Assembly: GCA_965178525.1 (NCBI GenBank)
Contig: CBCXVS010000133.1
Location: forward strand, 1-19,284
Origin: CBCXVS01 sp965178525
Lineage (GTDB): Bacteria > Tectomicrobia > Entotheonellia > Entotheonellales > Entotheonellaceae
Direction of reading: 5' to 3'
Length of the DNA: 19,284 nt
Each line of letters begins with the position of its first letter. Position 1 is the stretch's first letter. A program made the translations under genes and the position numbers. Below the pieces are notes generated by a model. It searched no databases, was not told the origin of the DNA, and saw only the letters and a program-made list of their open reading frames with translations. Positions 12,326 to 19,284 of the stretch are shown one piece after another.

Positions 12326-14554
12326 ATGGCAGACGCATCGAAGATTATCTTCACCAAAATTGATGAGGCCCCTGCTCTGGCCACTCACTCTTTGCTCCCG
12401 ATCATCCAGGCCTATACCAAGGGCTCCGGTATTGAGTTGGACACCTGGGACATCTCGCTGACGGGCAGAATTATCGCAAACTTTCCTGACCATCTCACGG
12501 AAGATCAAAAAATCCCCGATTATCTGACCCTACTGGGTGACCTGTGCGAGAGCTCGGATGCCAACATCATGAAGCTGCCCAACATCAGTGCCTCCATTCC
12601 CCAGTTGAAAGCGGCGATCCAGGAGTTGCAGGAAAAGGGGTATGATATCCCCGACTGTCCCGAAGAGCCCAAAACGGACGCGGAAAAAGAACTGTTTACA
12701 CGATACGCCAAGGTTCTGGGCAGTGCCGTCAACCCGGTTCTGAGGGAAGGGAACTCCGATCGAAGAGCCGCCAATTCAGTCAAGGAGCATGGAAAACGGA
12801 ATCCCCATCGCATGATGCAGGACTGGCCTGAGGTTTCCAAATCCCGCGTGGCCCACATGAACAGTAACGATTTTTACGGCAGTGAACAGGCCGTCACGAT
12901 CCAGGAAGCCAGGGATGCAAAAATTGAATTTGTTGCCACGAGCGGCAGCACTTCCATCCTCAGAGAACAGATTCCCTTATCGGCTGGTGAAATCATCGAT
13001 TGCGCGGTGATGAATGTTAAAGCGCTGCGCCAGTTCTACGAAGAGCAGATGGCAAACGCCAAAAACAGCGATGTGTTACTCTCCTTGCACCTCAAGGCCA
13101 CCATGATGCGGGTGTCCGATCCGGTCATCTTCGGCCATTGTGTGTCCGTCTACTATCAGGACGTCTTTGAAAAGCACGCCGCGGTTCTCAGGCAACAGGG
13201 TGTCAACCCCAACAATGGAATCGGTGATCTCTACGCCAAGATCCAGCAACTGCCCGACGCCCAACGGGCGGAAATCGAAGCCGACATCCAGGCGGTGTAT
13301 GCCAAACGCCCCGCTCTGGCCATGGTCAACTCCAACCGGGGCATCACCAACCTGCATGTACCGAGTGACGTGATCATTGATGCCTCGATGCCCGTGATCG
13401 TACGCGACGGCGGCAGGACATGGGGTCCCGACAACGAGCTGCATGACACGATCGCCATGATACCCGATCGCTCCTATGCGACGATGTATCAAGAAATCAT
13501 CGAAGATTGCCAAAAACATGGGGCCTTTGACCCCGCCACCATCGGCAGTGTTTCCAATGTCGGGCTGATGGCCCAAAAGGCCGAGGAATATGGCTCCCAC
13601 GACAAGACTTTCGAAGCACCCGATAACGGCGCCATTCGGGTCGTTGACGCATCGGGCGCCACCCTGATGGAGCAGAGTGTGGAAGCCGGCGACGTCTTCA
13701 GGATGTGCCAAACCACGGATGCCTCGATTCAGGACTGGGTCAAGCTAGGCGTCAATCGGGCCAGGGCCACCGGCTCCGCAGCCATCTTCTGGTTGGACCC
13801 GAATCGGGCGCACGACGGCCAGCTCATTGAAAAGGTGAACCAATATCTGCCCATGCACGACACCAGCGGCCTGGACATTCGCATGATGTCTTCGGTCGAG
13901 GCGATGCAGGCCACGATGGCACGCAGCCGGGTGGGCCAGGACACCATTTCCGTGACCGGCAACGTGTTGCGCGACTATTTGACCGACCTCTTCCCCATTC
14001 TGGAATTGGGTACCAGTGCCAAGATGCTCTCCATCGTCCCTTTGCTGAACGGGGGCGGACTCTTTGAGACGGGAGCGGGTGGCTCTGCACCTCGGCATGT
14101 GCAGCAGTTCCTCCAGGAAGGCCATTTGCGGTGGGATTCCCTAGGTGAATTCTGCGCCCTTGTCGCCTCCCTCGAGCATTTCGGCCATGTGCACAAAAAC
14201 GACAAGGCGCAGCTCTACGCCGACACCTTGGATCAGGCCATTGGCAAACATCTGGAAAACCGCAAAGCGCCGTCGCGCGTGGTGAACGAACTGGACACCC
14301 GGGGCAGCCATTACTACCTCGCTTTGTACTGGGCTGAAGCCTTGGCTGAGCAGACCCAGGACCCGGACTTGCAGGCCCGTTTTATCAAGGTGGCACGGCA
14401 GCTTGCAGACCATGAAGCGGAGATCATTGAGGAATTGAACGCCGCCCAGGGACAGCCGGTGGATATCGGTGGATATTACTATCCTGATCCCGAGCGGAGC
14501 GCCAAGGCCATGCGTCCCAGCCCCACCCTGAACGAGATCGTGGACGCGATCTAA
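12326..14554 (+). CDS. icd: Isocitrate dehydrogenase, monomeric type, NADP-dependent
   Basis: Converts isocitrate and NADP+ to 2-oxoglutarate, CO2 and NADPH in the TCA cycle. The 742-residue product has the length of the large monomeric IDH, which is unrelated in size to the dimeric Icd of about 400 residues. Family blocks are visible in order: DANIMKLPNISASIPQLKAA, PVLREGNSDRRAANSVKEHGK, LLSLHLKATMMRVSDPVIFGH, NRGITNLHVPSDVIIDASMP, GSVSNVGLMAQKAEEYGSHD, IQDWVKLGVNRAR, FWLDPNRAHD, DTISVTGNVLRDYLTD, ELGTSAKMLS and GGGLFETGAGGSAPRHVQQ. The start ATG has AAGGAGG about 6 bases upstream, the best ribosome site in the window, consistent with high expression. It is monocistronic: its own promoter lies at 12168-12195 and a strong hairpin follows the stop. 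A neighbouring NAD kinase could supply NADP+, but proximity is the only link. Confidence 0.97.
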   Translation: MADASKIIFTKIDEAPALATHSLLPIIQAYTKGSGIELDTWDISLTGRIIANFPDHLTEDQKIPDYLTLLGDLCESSDANIMKLPNISASIPQLKAAIQELQEKGYDIPDCPEEPKTDAEKELFTRYAKVLGSAVNPVLREGNSDRRAANSVKEHGKRNPHRMMQDWPEVSKSRVAHMNSNDFYGSEQAVTIQEARDAKIEFVATSGSTSILREQIPLSAGEIIDCAVMNVKALRQFYEEQMANAKNSDVLLSLHLKATMMRVSDPVIFGHCVSVYYQDVFEKHAAVLRQQGVNPNNGIGDLYAKIQQLPDAQRAEIEADIQAVYAKRPALAMVNSNRGITNLHVPSDVIIDASMPVIVRDGGRTWGPDNELHDTIAMIPDRSYATMYQEIIEDCQKHGAFDPATIGSVSNVGLMAQKAEEYGSHDKTFEAPDNGAIRVVDASGATLMEQSVEAGDVFRMCQTTDASIQDWVKLGVNRARATGSAAIFWLDPNRAHDGQLIEKVNQYLPMHDTSGLDIRMMSSVEAMQATMARSRVGQDTISVTGNVLRDYLTDLFPILELGTSAKMLSIVPLLNGGGLFETGAGGSAPRHVQQFLQEGHLRWDSLGEFCALVASLEHFGHVHKNDKAQLYADTLDQAIGKHLENRKAPSRVVNELDTRGSHYYLALYWAEALAEQTQDPDLQARFIKVARQLADHEAEIIEELNAAQGQPVDIGGYYYPDPERSAKAMRPSPTLNEIVDAI

Positions 14555-14561
14555 GCAAAAG

Positions 14562-14595
14562 GCCACAGGCTAGGAGCTTGGTCCTGGCCTGTGGC
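14562..14595. terminator. Long hairpin after isocitrate dehydrogenase
   Basis: GCCACAGGCTAGGA (14562-14575) pairs with TCCTGGCCTGTGGC (14582-14595): 14 bp including one G-U, with a 6-base loop, 7 bases after the stop. The T-run (CTTTT) is on the minus-strand side, so its textbook orientation is leftward, but no minus-strand gene is near. It most likely ends or stabilises the icd mRNA. Confidence 0.65.
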
Positions 14596-14856
14596 GGCCA
14601 GAATGGCCGGTTGCAATCCGTCTCTCAAGCTCCCGCAGGGCCAGGGTAGGGCGCCTGCCTCATCAGAGTACGCATTTTCAGCACGATAGCCCGTCTGCTT
14701 GCCAGGAACCAAGAAAATCCTTGTTTGCCCCCAAAGGGACATGCTACCATGCTTTATACCTTATTTGTCTTCTGGACCTATGACGCGTCGGTGGTGGGGG
14801 CTCGGCACAAGCCGCCCGCAACATGACCAGGAAATTCTTGTACAAGGATGAACGGT
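14596..14856 (+). other. Intergenic region before nadK
   Basis: About 260 bases without a gene. A promoter for nadK should lie here; the best stretch is the AT-rich 14745-14772 (TTTATACC), without a clear -35. ACAAGGA at 14842-14848 is the ribosome site for the nadK GTG start. Confidence 0.4.
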
Positions 14857-15741
14857 GTGAAGCGTGTCGGTTTGATTGCAAAACCTCATGCCCCAGGCTT
14901 AGCGGCGGTGCTGCAACAGCTCATTCCTTGGTGTACGCAACGGCAGGTTGAGGTGTTTCTCGATACGGGTACCGCAGCGGCCATTGGACACGAGAGGAGC
15001 TATCCCAGGACAGCCATTGCCGAGTTGGTCGATTTCATTATGGTGCTCGGTGGCGACGGTACCCTGTTGAGCGTCACCCGGTTGCTCGAACAGCGCAATC
15101 TTCCCATCCTCGGCGTCAACCTCGGGAGTCTCGGCTTCCTCACGGAGACCACCACCGAAGAGCTGTTTGCCCATTTGGAAAAGGTGTTGGAGGGTGAGTA
15201 TGTGCTGCAAGACCGGGTCCGGCTCACCACCTGTGTACATCACCAGGGCGAACCACTCGTCCAACCGTTGGTACTCAATGATGTCGTCATCAATAAAGGC
15301 GCGCTAGCCCGTATTCTGTCGTTAGAGATCTATGTGGATGATCTCTATCTCACCACCTACCGAGCCGATGGCTTAATTGTTGCGACGCCTACCGGCTCCA
15401 CCGCGTACTCGATGGCAGCAGGTGGCCCGATTCTGTACCCGACCTTGCAGGGCTTGATCCTGACGCCGATATGTCCTTATACTCTGGGGCACCGGCCCAT
15501 TGTGCTACCGCACACAGCCAAAATCGAAGTCATTCTGCAAACGCCAAATGAAGATGTCCTGGTCACGCTCGATGGCCAAATCGGCATCCAGCTTCACTAT
15601 GGGGATGTCGTCGAAATTCAACAAGCCGCTCAGCCCATTCGCTTGATGCGTACGACAAAACAGGATCGCTATTTTCACGTGTTGCGGACCAAGCTAAAAT
15701 GGGGTGAAGCGATTCGCACCCGACCGGACGCCACATGTTAG
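14857..15741 (+). CDS. nadK: NAD kinase (ATP-NAD kinase)
   Basis: Phosphorylates NAD+ to NADP+ in the cytoplasm. The product of about 294 residues has the normal length. It shows the N-terminal VGLIAKP strand, GGDGT (65-69) with the following LL, GVNLGSLGFLTE, the NDVVINKG segment, DGLIVATPTGSTAYSMAAGGPI, LTPICPYTL and the C-terminal TLDGQ strand, all hallmarks of NadK. I prefer the GTG at 14857 because AAGGA ends 8 bases before it and the protein then starts VKRVGLIAK as in homologues. An ATG at 14848 adds three residues but abuts its would-be ribosome site. Its last 7 bases overlap the start of recN, so the two are translationally coupled; a nadK-recN order is common in bacteria. Confidence 0.96.
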   Translation: MKRVGLIAKPHAPGLAAVLQQLIPWCTQRQVEVFLDTGTAAAIGHERSYPRTAIAELVDFIMVLGGDGTLLSVTRLLEQRNLPILGVNLGSLGFLTETTTEELFAHLEKVLEGEYVLQDRVRLTTCVHHQGEPLVQPLVLNDVVINKGALARILSLEIYVDDLYLTTYRADGLIVATPTGSTAYSMAAGGPILYPTLQGLILTPICPYTLGHRPIVLPHTAKIEVILQTPNEDVLVTLDGQIGIQLHYGDVVEIQQAAQPIRLMRTTKQDRYFHVLRTKLKWGEAIRTRPDATC

Positions 15742-17435
15742 CGCAATTGCACATCGAAAATTACGCCCTGATTGACCATGTCGTGGTCGAATTCGGGCCC
15801 GCTTTCAACGTCCTCACTGGGGAAACCGGCGCCGGCAAGTCGATGATCATGGACGCCTTGGGGTTAGTCTTGGGCCAGCGTGCCAATAGCGACGTCATCC
15901 GCACACACGGGAAACCGACGTTGGTCGAAGCCCTCTTCGACATCTCCGATCATCGTGACCTGCGGCAACGTCTGGACACGCTGGATATCGAGACGGATGA
16001 GTCGCATCTCCTGCTCAAGCGCGTCGTCACCAAACGCGGCAGCCGCTGCTATATCAATGCCAACCTGGCCACCGTCACCATGTTGCAAGAGATCGGCCAA
16101 CACCTCGTGGATATCCTCGGCCAGCATCACCATCACACCCTGTTACAGCGCGAACAGCAACTCACGTTGCTCGATGCATTTGGCAAACTTTCGGAGGACG
16201 CCACGGCGTTGCGCCAGACTTATCAGCGCTATCACGAACTCGAGCAGGAATTACAGCATCTGCAACACACTGAACAAGAACGGCTGCAACGGCAAGATCT
16301 GATTGCCTTCCAACTGCAAGAAATCGATCAGGCGGAACTGCAACCCGATGAGGAGGAGCAGTTGCCCCATGAACGGCACCTCCTTCTCAACGCCGAGAAG
16401 CTTCACGATCTGGCCCAGGATGCCTATGCGGCGTTGTATCACCAGGAGACATCAGCTCTGGAGCTGTTGGGTATCACCCTGGATAAACTGACCCAGCTCG
16501 CCACGCTCGATCCCGAGCAAGAGCCGCTCTGTAACGCGCTGCAGGAAAGCGTCTATGTGCTCGACGATGCCGCGCGCAGTCTGCGGGATTACGGCGACCG
16601 CATGGATGTCGACCCGGTGCGTTTGCAAGTCGTTGAAGAACGCTTGGCGGTGATTGCGCGTCTGAAGCGTAAGTATGGTACGACCATCGCCGATATTCTG
16701 CACCATCGGGATACCATTGCGCACGAGCTACACTCACGGGACCAAGATAAAGCGCGCCTGGCCGAGACCGAAACCGAACTGGGCACGCTCCGCCAATCGC
16801 TCAAATCACTCGCGATCACTCTATCGGACAAACGCCAGCAAGCCGCCGAACGTCTGCAACAAGCGGTGCAACAGGAATTACAAGACCTCAATATGGCCCA
16901 CCCGGTGTTTCATATTACCTGTACGCTACGGCATCACGCCGAGGGTGATCTCGCAGTGGGCACGGAATGGGTGACTCTGACCGCCGATGGCATCGATGAA
17001 GTGACCTATCTCTTCAGCTCGAACCCGGGCCAAGCGCCCAAACCGCTGGCGCGTATTGCGTCCGGCGGCGAGTTGTCCCGCGTCATGCTGGCCCTGAAGA
17101 GTGTGCTAGCGCGACAAGATCAGATGCCGACGTTGATCTTTGATGAAGTCGACGCCGGCATTGGCGGCCAAACGGCGAAAGTCGTGGGGGAGAAGCTCCG
17201 GCGGATCTCGCGTTCGCATCAAATTTTTTGTATTACCCACTTGCCGCAAATCGCCAGCCATGGGGATCAGCATTACCGGGTGGAAAAATCGGAGGAGGCG
17301 GAGCAAACCACCTCGCAGTTGCGGACACTCAATTTTGCCGAGCGCATTGACGAAATTGCCCGGATGTCCGGCGGCAGCGATATTACCGAAGCGACACGGC
17401 GCCATGCGGAAGAGATGTTGACACAACATACGTGA
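15735..17435 (+). CDS. recN: DNA repair protein RecN
   Basis: An SMC-like ATPase that acts at double-strand breaks with RecA. The 566-residue product has full family length. The start is MLAQLHIENYALIDHVVVEF, then Walker A GETGAGKS (29-36). A long coiled-coil-prone middle (about 155-390, rich in Gln, Glu, His and Leu) follows, then the signature IASGGELSRVMLALKSVL (about 440-457), Walker B LIFDEVDAGIGG (about 466-477), and the H-loop ITHLPQIAS (about 499). The usual GQHEHQ stretch after the first lobe reads GQHHHH here, a mild oddity. The start overlaps nadK by 7 bases. The stop codon runs directly into a GGAATGC repeat array. Confidence 0.97.
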   Translation: MLAQLHIENYALIDHVVVEFGPAFNVLTGETGAGKSMIMDALGLVLGQRANSDVIRTHGKPTLVEALFDISDHRDLRQRLDTLDIETDESHLLLKRVVTKRGSRCYINANLATVTMLQEIGQHLVDILGQHHHHTLLQREQQLTLLDAFGKLSEDATALRQTYQRYHELEQELQHLQHTEQERLQRQDLIAFQLQEIDQAELQPDEEEQLPHERHLLLNAEKLHDLAQDAYAALYHQETSALELLGITLDKLTQLATLDPEQEPLCNALQESVYVLDDAARSLRDYGDRMDVDPVRLQVVEERLAVIARLKRKYGTTIADILHHRDTIAHELHSRDQDKARLAETETELGTLRQSLKSLAITLSDKRQQAAERLQQAVQQELQDLNMAHPVFHITCTLRHHAEGDLAVGTEWVTLTADGIDEVTYLFSSNPGQAPKPLARIASGGELSRVMLALKSVLARQDQMPTLIFDEVDAGIGGQTAKVVGEKLRRISRSHQIFCITHLPQIASHGDQHYRVEKSEEAEQTTSQLRTLNFAERIDEIARMSGGSDITEATRRHAEEMLTQHT

Positions 17436-17466
17436 ATGCGGAGTGCGGAATGCGGAATGCGGAATG
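17434..17466. repeat. GGAATGC heptamer array at the recN 3' end
   Basis: Units GAATGC (17434), GGAGTGC (17440), GGAATGC (17447), GGAATGC (17454) and GGAATG (17461), overlapping the last bases of the recN stop. It is the same unit as at 1092-1124, there too beside a gene end. No inverted arm is present here. Confidence 0.85.
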
Positions 17467-17484
17467 GGAAGAGAGGGAGGGGTG

Positions 17485-18495
17485 ATGCAACTGGCGTTGT
17501 ATAGCTCGATTGCGAATCCGCCGCATGGGGAGGATTTGGAGCGCTGTGTGGATGAGGCGACGGCGGAGGCGGTAGCAGCGGAATCCTGTGGGTTTGATGC
17601 GATGTTTTTTGGGGAGCATCATCAGGACCGGGATGGATTTTTGCCCTCGCCGTTGATCGTGGCCACCGCCATCGCAGCTCGTACCACGCATTTGAAGGTT
17701 GGGACGTCGGTCATCCTGTTGCCACTTTATCATCCGATTCACGTGGCGGAAGACGTAGCGACGTTGGATATTATCTCCCATGGGCGCGCCGTTTTGGGTG
17801 TTGGACTGGGGTATCAAGATGCGGACTTTACCATGTTTGGGGTACCGCGGACGGAGCGGGTAGGCCGCTTTGAAGAAAGTATTGCCATTATTCGCCAGTG
17901 CTGGCGCGGCGAGGGCTTTTCGTTTGCGGGGACCTATTACCAGATCGATAACGTGCAGATGTCGCCGCGCCCCGTACAGCGTCCCGCGCCTCCGTTGTGG
18001 GTCGGCGGTTGGGTGCCGGCGGCAGTGCGCCGCGCCGGCCGCCTCGGTGATGCCTGGGTGGGCGGCCCGAGTATGGCGCTGGACGCGATGTTGAATCTGA
18101 CACAGATTTATCGCGAAGCGGCGGCAGAAGCCGACCGCGAGCCCTGTGTGATTTTGATGCGGGACGCCTGGGTGGCGTCGAGCCGTGAAGAAGCGGAGCG
18201 TGTGTACGGCCCGGAGGTGATGACGGCGTACAAATACTATTGGCGTAACCAAGCCTTGGCGTTTCAGGGCATTGAATCCGAAGCGGCCTTTACGCTGGAG
18301 AATCTGGCCCAAGATCGGCTGATTCTGGGCACACCGGATGAATGCGTGCAACAACTGCATCGCTGGCGTGGAGCGCTGGGGACGACCTATATCGTGATGC
18401 GCCTGCGCCACGCTCACTCCGGTGGTCCGCCGCACACGGAGATCATGCAGGCGATTGAGCTTTTTGGCTCGCGGGTGTTGCCGCAACTGGCGTAA
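17485..18495 (+). CDS. Luciferase-like (LLM class) flavin-dependent oxidoreductase
   Basis: A TIM-barrel monooxygenase or reductase using FMN or F420; the substrate is unknown. The 336-residue product starts LALYSSIANPP and shows AAESCGFDAMFFGEHH, LKVGTSVILLPLYHPIHVAEDVATLD, GRAVLGVGLGYQDADFTMFGV, RFEESIAIIRQCW, PPLWVGGWVPAAVRRAGRLGDAWVGG and the C-terminal LILGTPDECVQQLHRW, all typical of the bacterial luciferase superfamily. The ATG at 17485 has GGGAGG about 4-6 bases upstream. An upstream in-frame start would translate the repeat array (RNAECGMG), which is not protein-like, so I reject it. It lies 49 bases after recN and may be co-transcribed, although the functions are unrelated. Confidence 0.9.
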   Translation: MQLALYSSIANPPHGEDLERCVDEATAEAVAAESCGFDAMFFGEHHQDRDGFLPSPLIVATAIAARTTHLKVGTSVILLPLYHPIHVAEDVATLDIISHGRAVLGVGLGYQDADFTMFGVPRTERVGRFEESIAIIRQCWRGEGFSFAGTYYQIDNVQMSPRPVQRPAPPLWVGGWVPAAVRRAGRLGDAWVGGPSMALDAMLNLTQIYREAAAEADREPCVILMRDAWVASSREEAERVYGPEVMTAYKYYWRNQALAFQGIESEAAFTLENLAQDRLILGTPDECVQQLHRWRGALGTTYIVMRLRHAHSGGPPHTEIMQAIELFGSRVLPQLA

Positions 18496-18560
18496 CTCAC
18501 AGGGATCTTCCTGGGCACGGCGTCTCTAACTCCCGTAGGTCCATGATCAAGCAATAGCGG

Positions 18561-18983
18561 CTACTTGTCCTTTTTGGCTTTTTCCGTAGCTCCGCTTATC
18601 GCCTTCTTGGCTTTCTCCGTGGAGCCGGTCATGCTCTTCTTTGTTTTATCCTTCGACCCGGCCATCGCCTTCTCAGCTTTTTCCATGCCCCCTTTCTTTC
18701 CGGTCATGCCCCCTTGAATGGCAAGCATCGACTTGTTATCCTGGATAATCTTGTCGCCAATACCGGGAACATTTTTGAGATCGTCGAGCGATTTAAAAGG
18801 GCCATGCATCTGGCGATACTTCACGATGGCGTTGGCCCGGACCTCTCCAATGCCTCGTAGCGTCTTCAGGTCGTCGACACCCGCCTGGTTAATGTCCACC
18901 TTACCTTGGGCAAATGTCAGACCAGCCATCAGCACACATGCCATAAGAGCCAAACCAACGATTCTTAGCACCCCGTGTTTCAT
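18561..18983 (-). CDS. ComEA-like exported helix-hairpin-helix DNA-binding protein with Lys-rich tail
   Basis: A 140-residue protein. The signal peptide is about 1-25 (cleavage after FA, before QGKVDINQA). The ComEA-type domain follows (27-90: VDINQAGVDDLKTLRGIGEVRANAIVKYRQMHGPF, then LKNVPGIGDKI), with two helix-hairpin-helix motifs at about 43-50 and 72-78. It ends in a low-complexity basic tail (95-140) built from degenerate units of the type EKAKKAISGAT/EKAKK. ComEA proteins bind incoming DNA in the periplasm during transformation; the domain is also found in exported proteins of unclear role. The start ATG at 18983 has GAGGAG 6 bases upstream; an earlier in-frame ATG at 19031 lies inside a palindrome and would bury the signal peptide. 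It converges with the LLM oxidoreductase. The domain call is firm; a competence role is only possible. Confidence 0.85.
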   Translation of the reverse strand: MKHGVLRIVGLALMACVLMAGLTFAQGKVDINQAGVDDLKTLRGIGEVRANAIVKYRQMHGPFKSLDDLKNVPGIGDKIIQDNKSMLAIQGGMTGKKGGMEKAEKAMAGSKDKTKKSMTGSTEKAKKAISGATEKAKKDK

Positions 18984-19023
18984 CGTCTTCTCCTCTTGTA
19001 TCATACCTGCCGTGCTCTGCATG

Positions 19024-19039
19024 ACGATCACTTGATCGT
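19024..19039. promoter_or_regulatory. 16-bp perfect palindrome upstream of the ComEA-like gene
   Basis: ACGATCA-CT-TGATCGT, about 40-55 bases upstream of the start codon, in the right place for an operator or a leader hairpin. Confidence 0.5.
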
Positions 19040-19052
19040 ATTACATGTATAT

Positions 19053-19076
19053 CGGTGCGCCGATCGAGGCGCACCG
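19053..19076. promoter_or_regulatory. 9-bp-stem inverted repeat upstream of the ComEA-like gene
   Basis: CGGTGCGCC (19053-19061) and GGCGCACCG (19068-19076) around GATCGA, itself related to the neighbouring palindrome. It may be a second operator or a hairpin ending transcription that enters from the right. Confidence 0.45.
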
Positions 19077-19284
19077 CGCGGTCGCAACCTTGGGCAAACA
19101 ACGTGTCACCTATAAGCTATGCCCTTATTCTAATCTTTTGCAAAGACTTTTGGAAATGATCGAGGTTTGAAAAGCGTTGTCTCGCACACACCTCCTTCGA
19201 GCCAACACTTTAGGCCGAAGTTCCCCTGGCAGAATAGGCGGAGGGTTAAGTAGATCAACAGGTTGGCCCAATTCAAAAGTCCAT
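19077..19284. other. Right-edge region, nothing recognised
   Basis: About 210 bases of mixed composition with an AT-rich patch (19110-19180). No gene, RNA or repeat could be supported. Confidence 0.4.

Noticed and set aside
17443..17484. Upstream start for the luciferase-like oxidoreductase
   Set aside because: It would translate the GGAATGC repeat array; the ATG at 17485 has its own ribosome site and fits homologues.
17383..18486. 367-codon open frame on the minus strand
   Set aside because: It lies opposite the luciferase-like gene and is rich in Arg/His/Pro as expected for a shadow frame in GC-rich DNA.

Overview
This window comes from a Gram-negative bacterium. It encodes two outer-membrane beta-barrel proteins with signal peptides and C-terminal Phe, several exported proteins, a respiratory complex I locus, an A-type Fe-S carrier, monomeric NADP-isocitrate dehydrogenase, RecN and NAD kinase. 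Coding GC is moderately high. A winged-helix/degenerate-cyclase regulator together with a luciferase-like oxidoreductase recalls uncultivated lineages such as Tectomicrobia/Entotheonella, but this is only an impression; no rRNA or other phylogenetic marker is present to place it.

Layout. 1-942 (minus): nuoA followed at once by the 5' part of nuoH, which runs off the left edge, with a sigma70-like promoter near 1053-1082. 1159-1560 (minus): erpA/iscA-type Fe-S carrier, with a heptamer repeat and long hairpin at its 3' end. 1561-3830 (plus): a strong promoter, a leader of about 420 nt, and porin 1. 4236-5369: an unrecognised secreted protein. 5370-7023: a control region with 11-bp repeats, then an OmpR/PhoB-type winged-helix regulator fused to a degenerate class III cyclase domain. 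7024-9602: a long control region with many 11-bp-phased TCATCAG repeats, a structured leader, and porin 2, a paralogue of porin 1. 9717-9989: small exported protein. 10167-10611 (minus): a coiled-coil membrane protein whose signal peptide lies in a different frame. 11080-12021: diacylglycerol-kinase-family lipid kinase. 12326-14554: monomeric isocitrate dehydrogenase with its own promoter. 14857-17435: nadK and recN, overlapping by 7 bp. 17485-18495: luciferase-like flavin monooxygenase. 18561-18983 (minus): ComEA-like helix-hairpin-helix protein with a Lys-rich tail.

The most notable part is 1.8-9.6 kb. Two paralogous porins flank a regulator. Phased direct repeats of the kind bound by OmpR/PhoB-type winged helices lie upstream of both the regulator gene and porin 2. 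The leader of porin 2 carries a 26-nt perfect reverse complement of the porin 1 mRNA from just upstream of, and including, its Shine-Dalgarno sequence (7576-7601 against 2267-2292). A second, diverged copy lies at 7797-7816. This resembles the logic of enterobacterial micF/ompC/ompF: activating one porin would also produce an antisense RNA that silences the other. The repeats and the complementarity are read directly from the sequence; the switch is inference.

The rest is housekeeping. Several gene ends carry recognisable repeats: GGGAGCCGG-type terminator hairpins after porin 1, porin 2 and the small exported gene, and GGAATGC heptamer arrays after erpA and recN.
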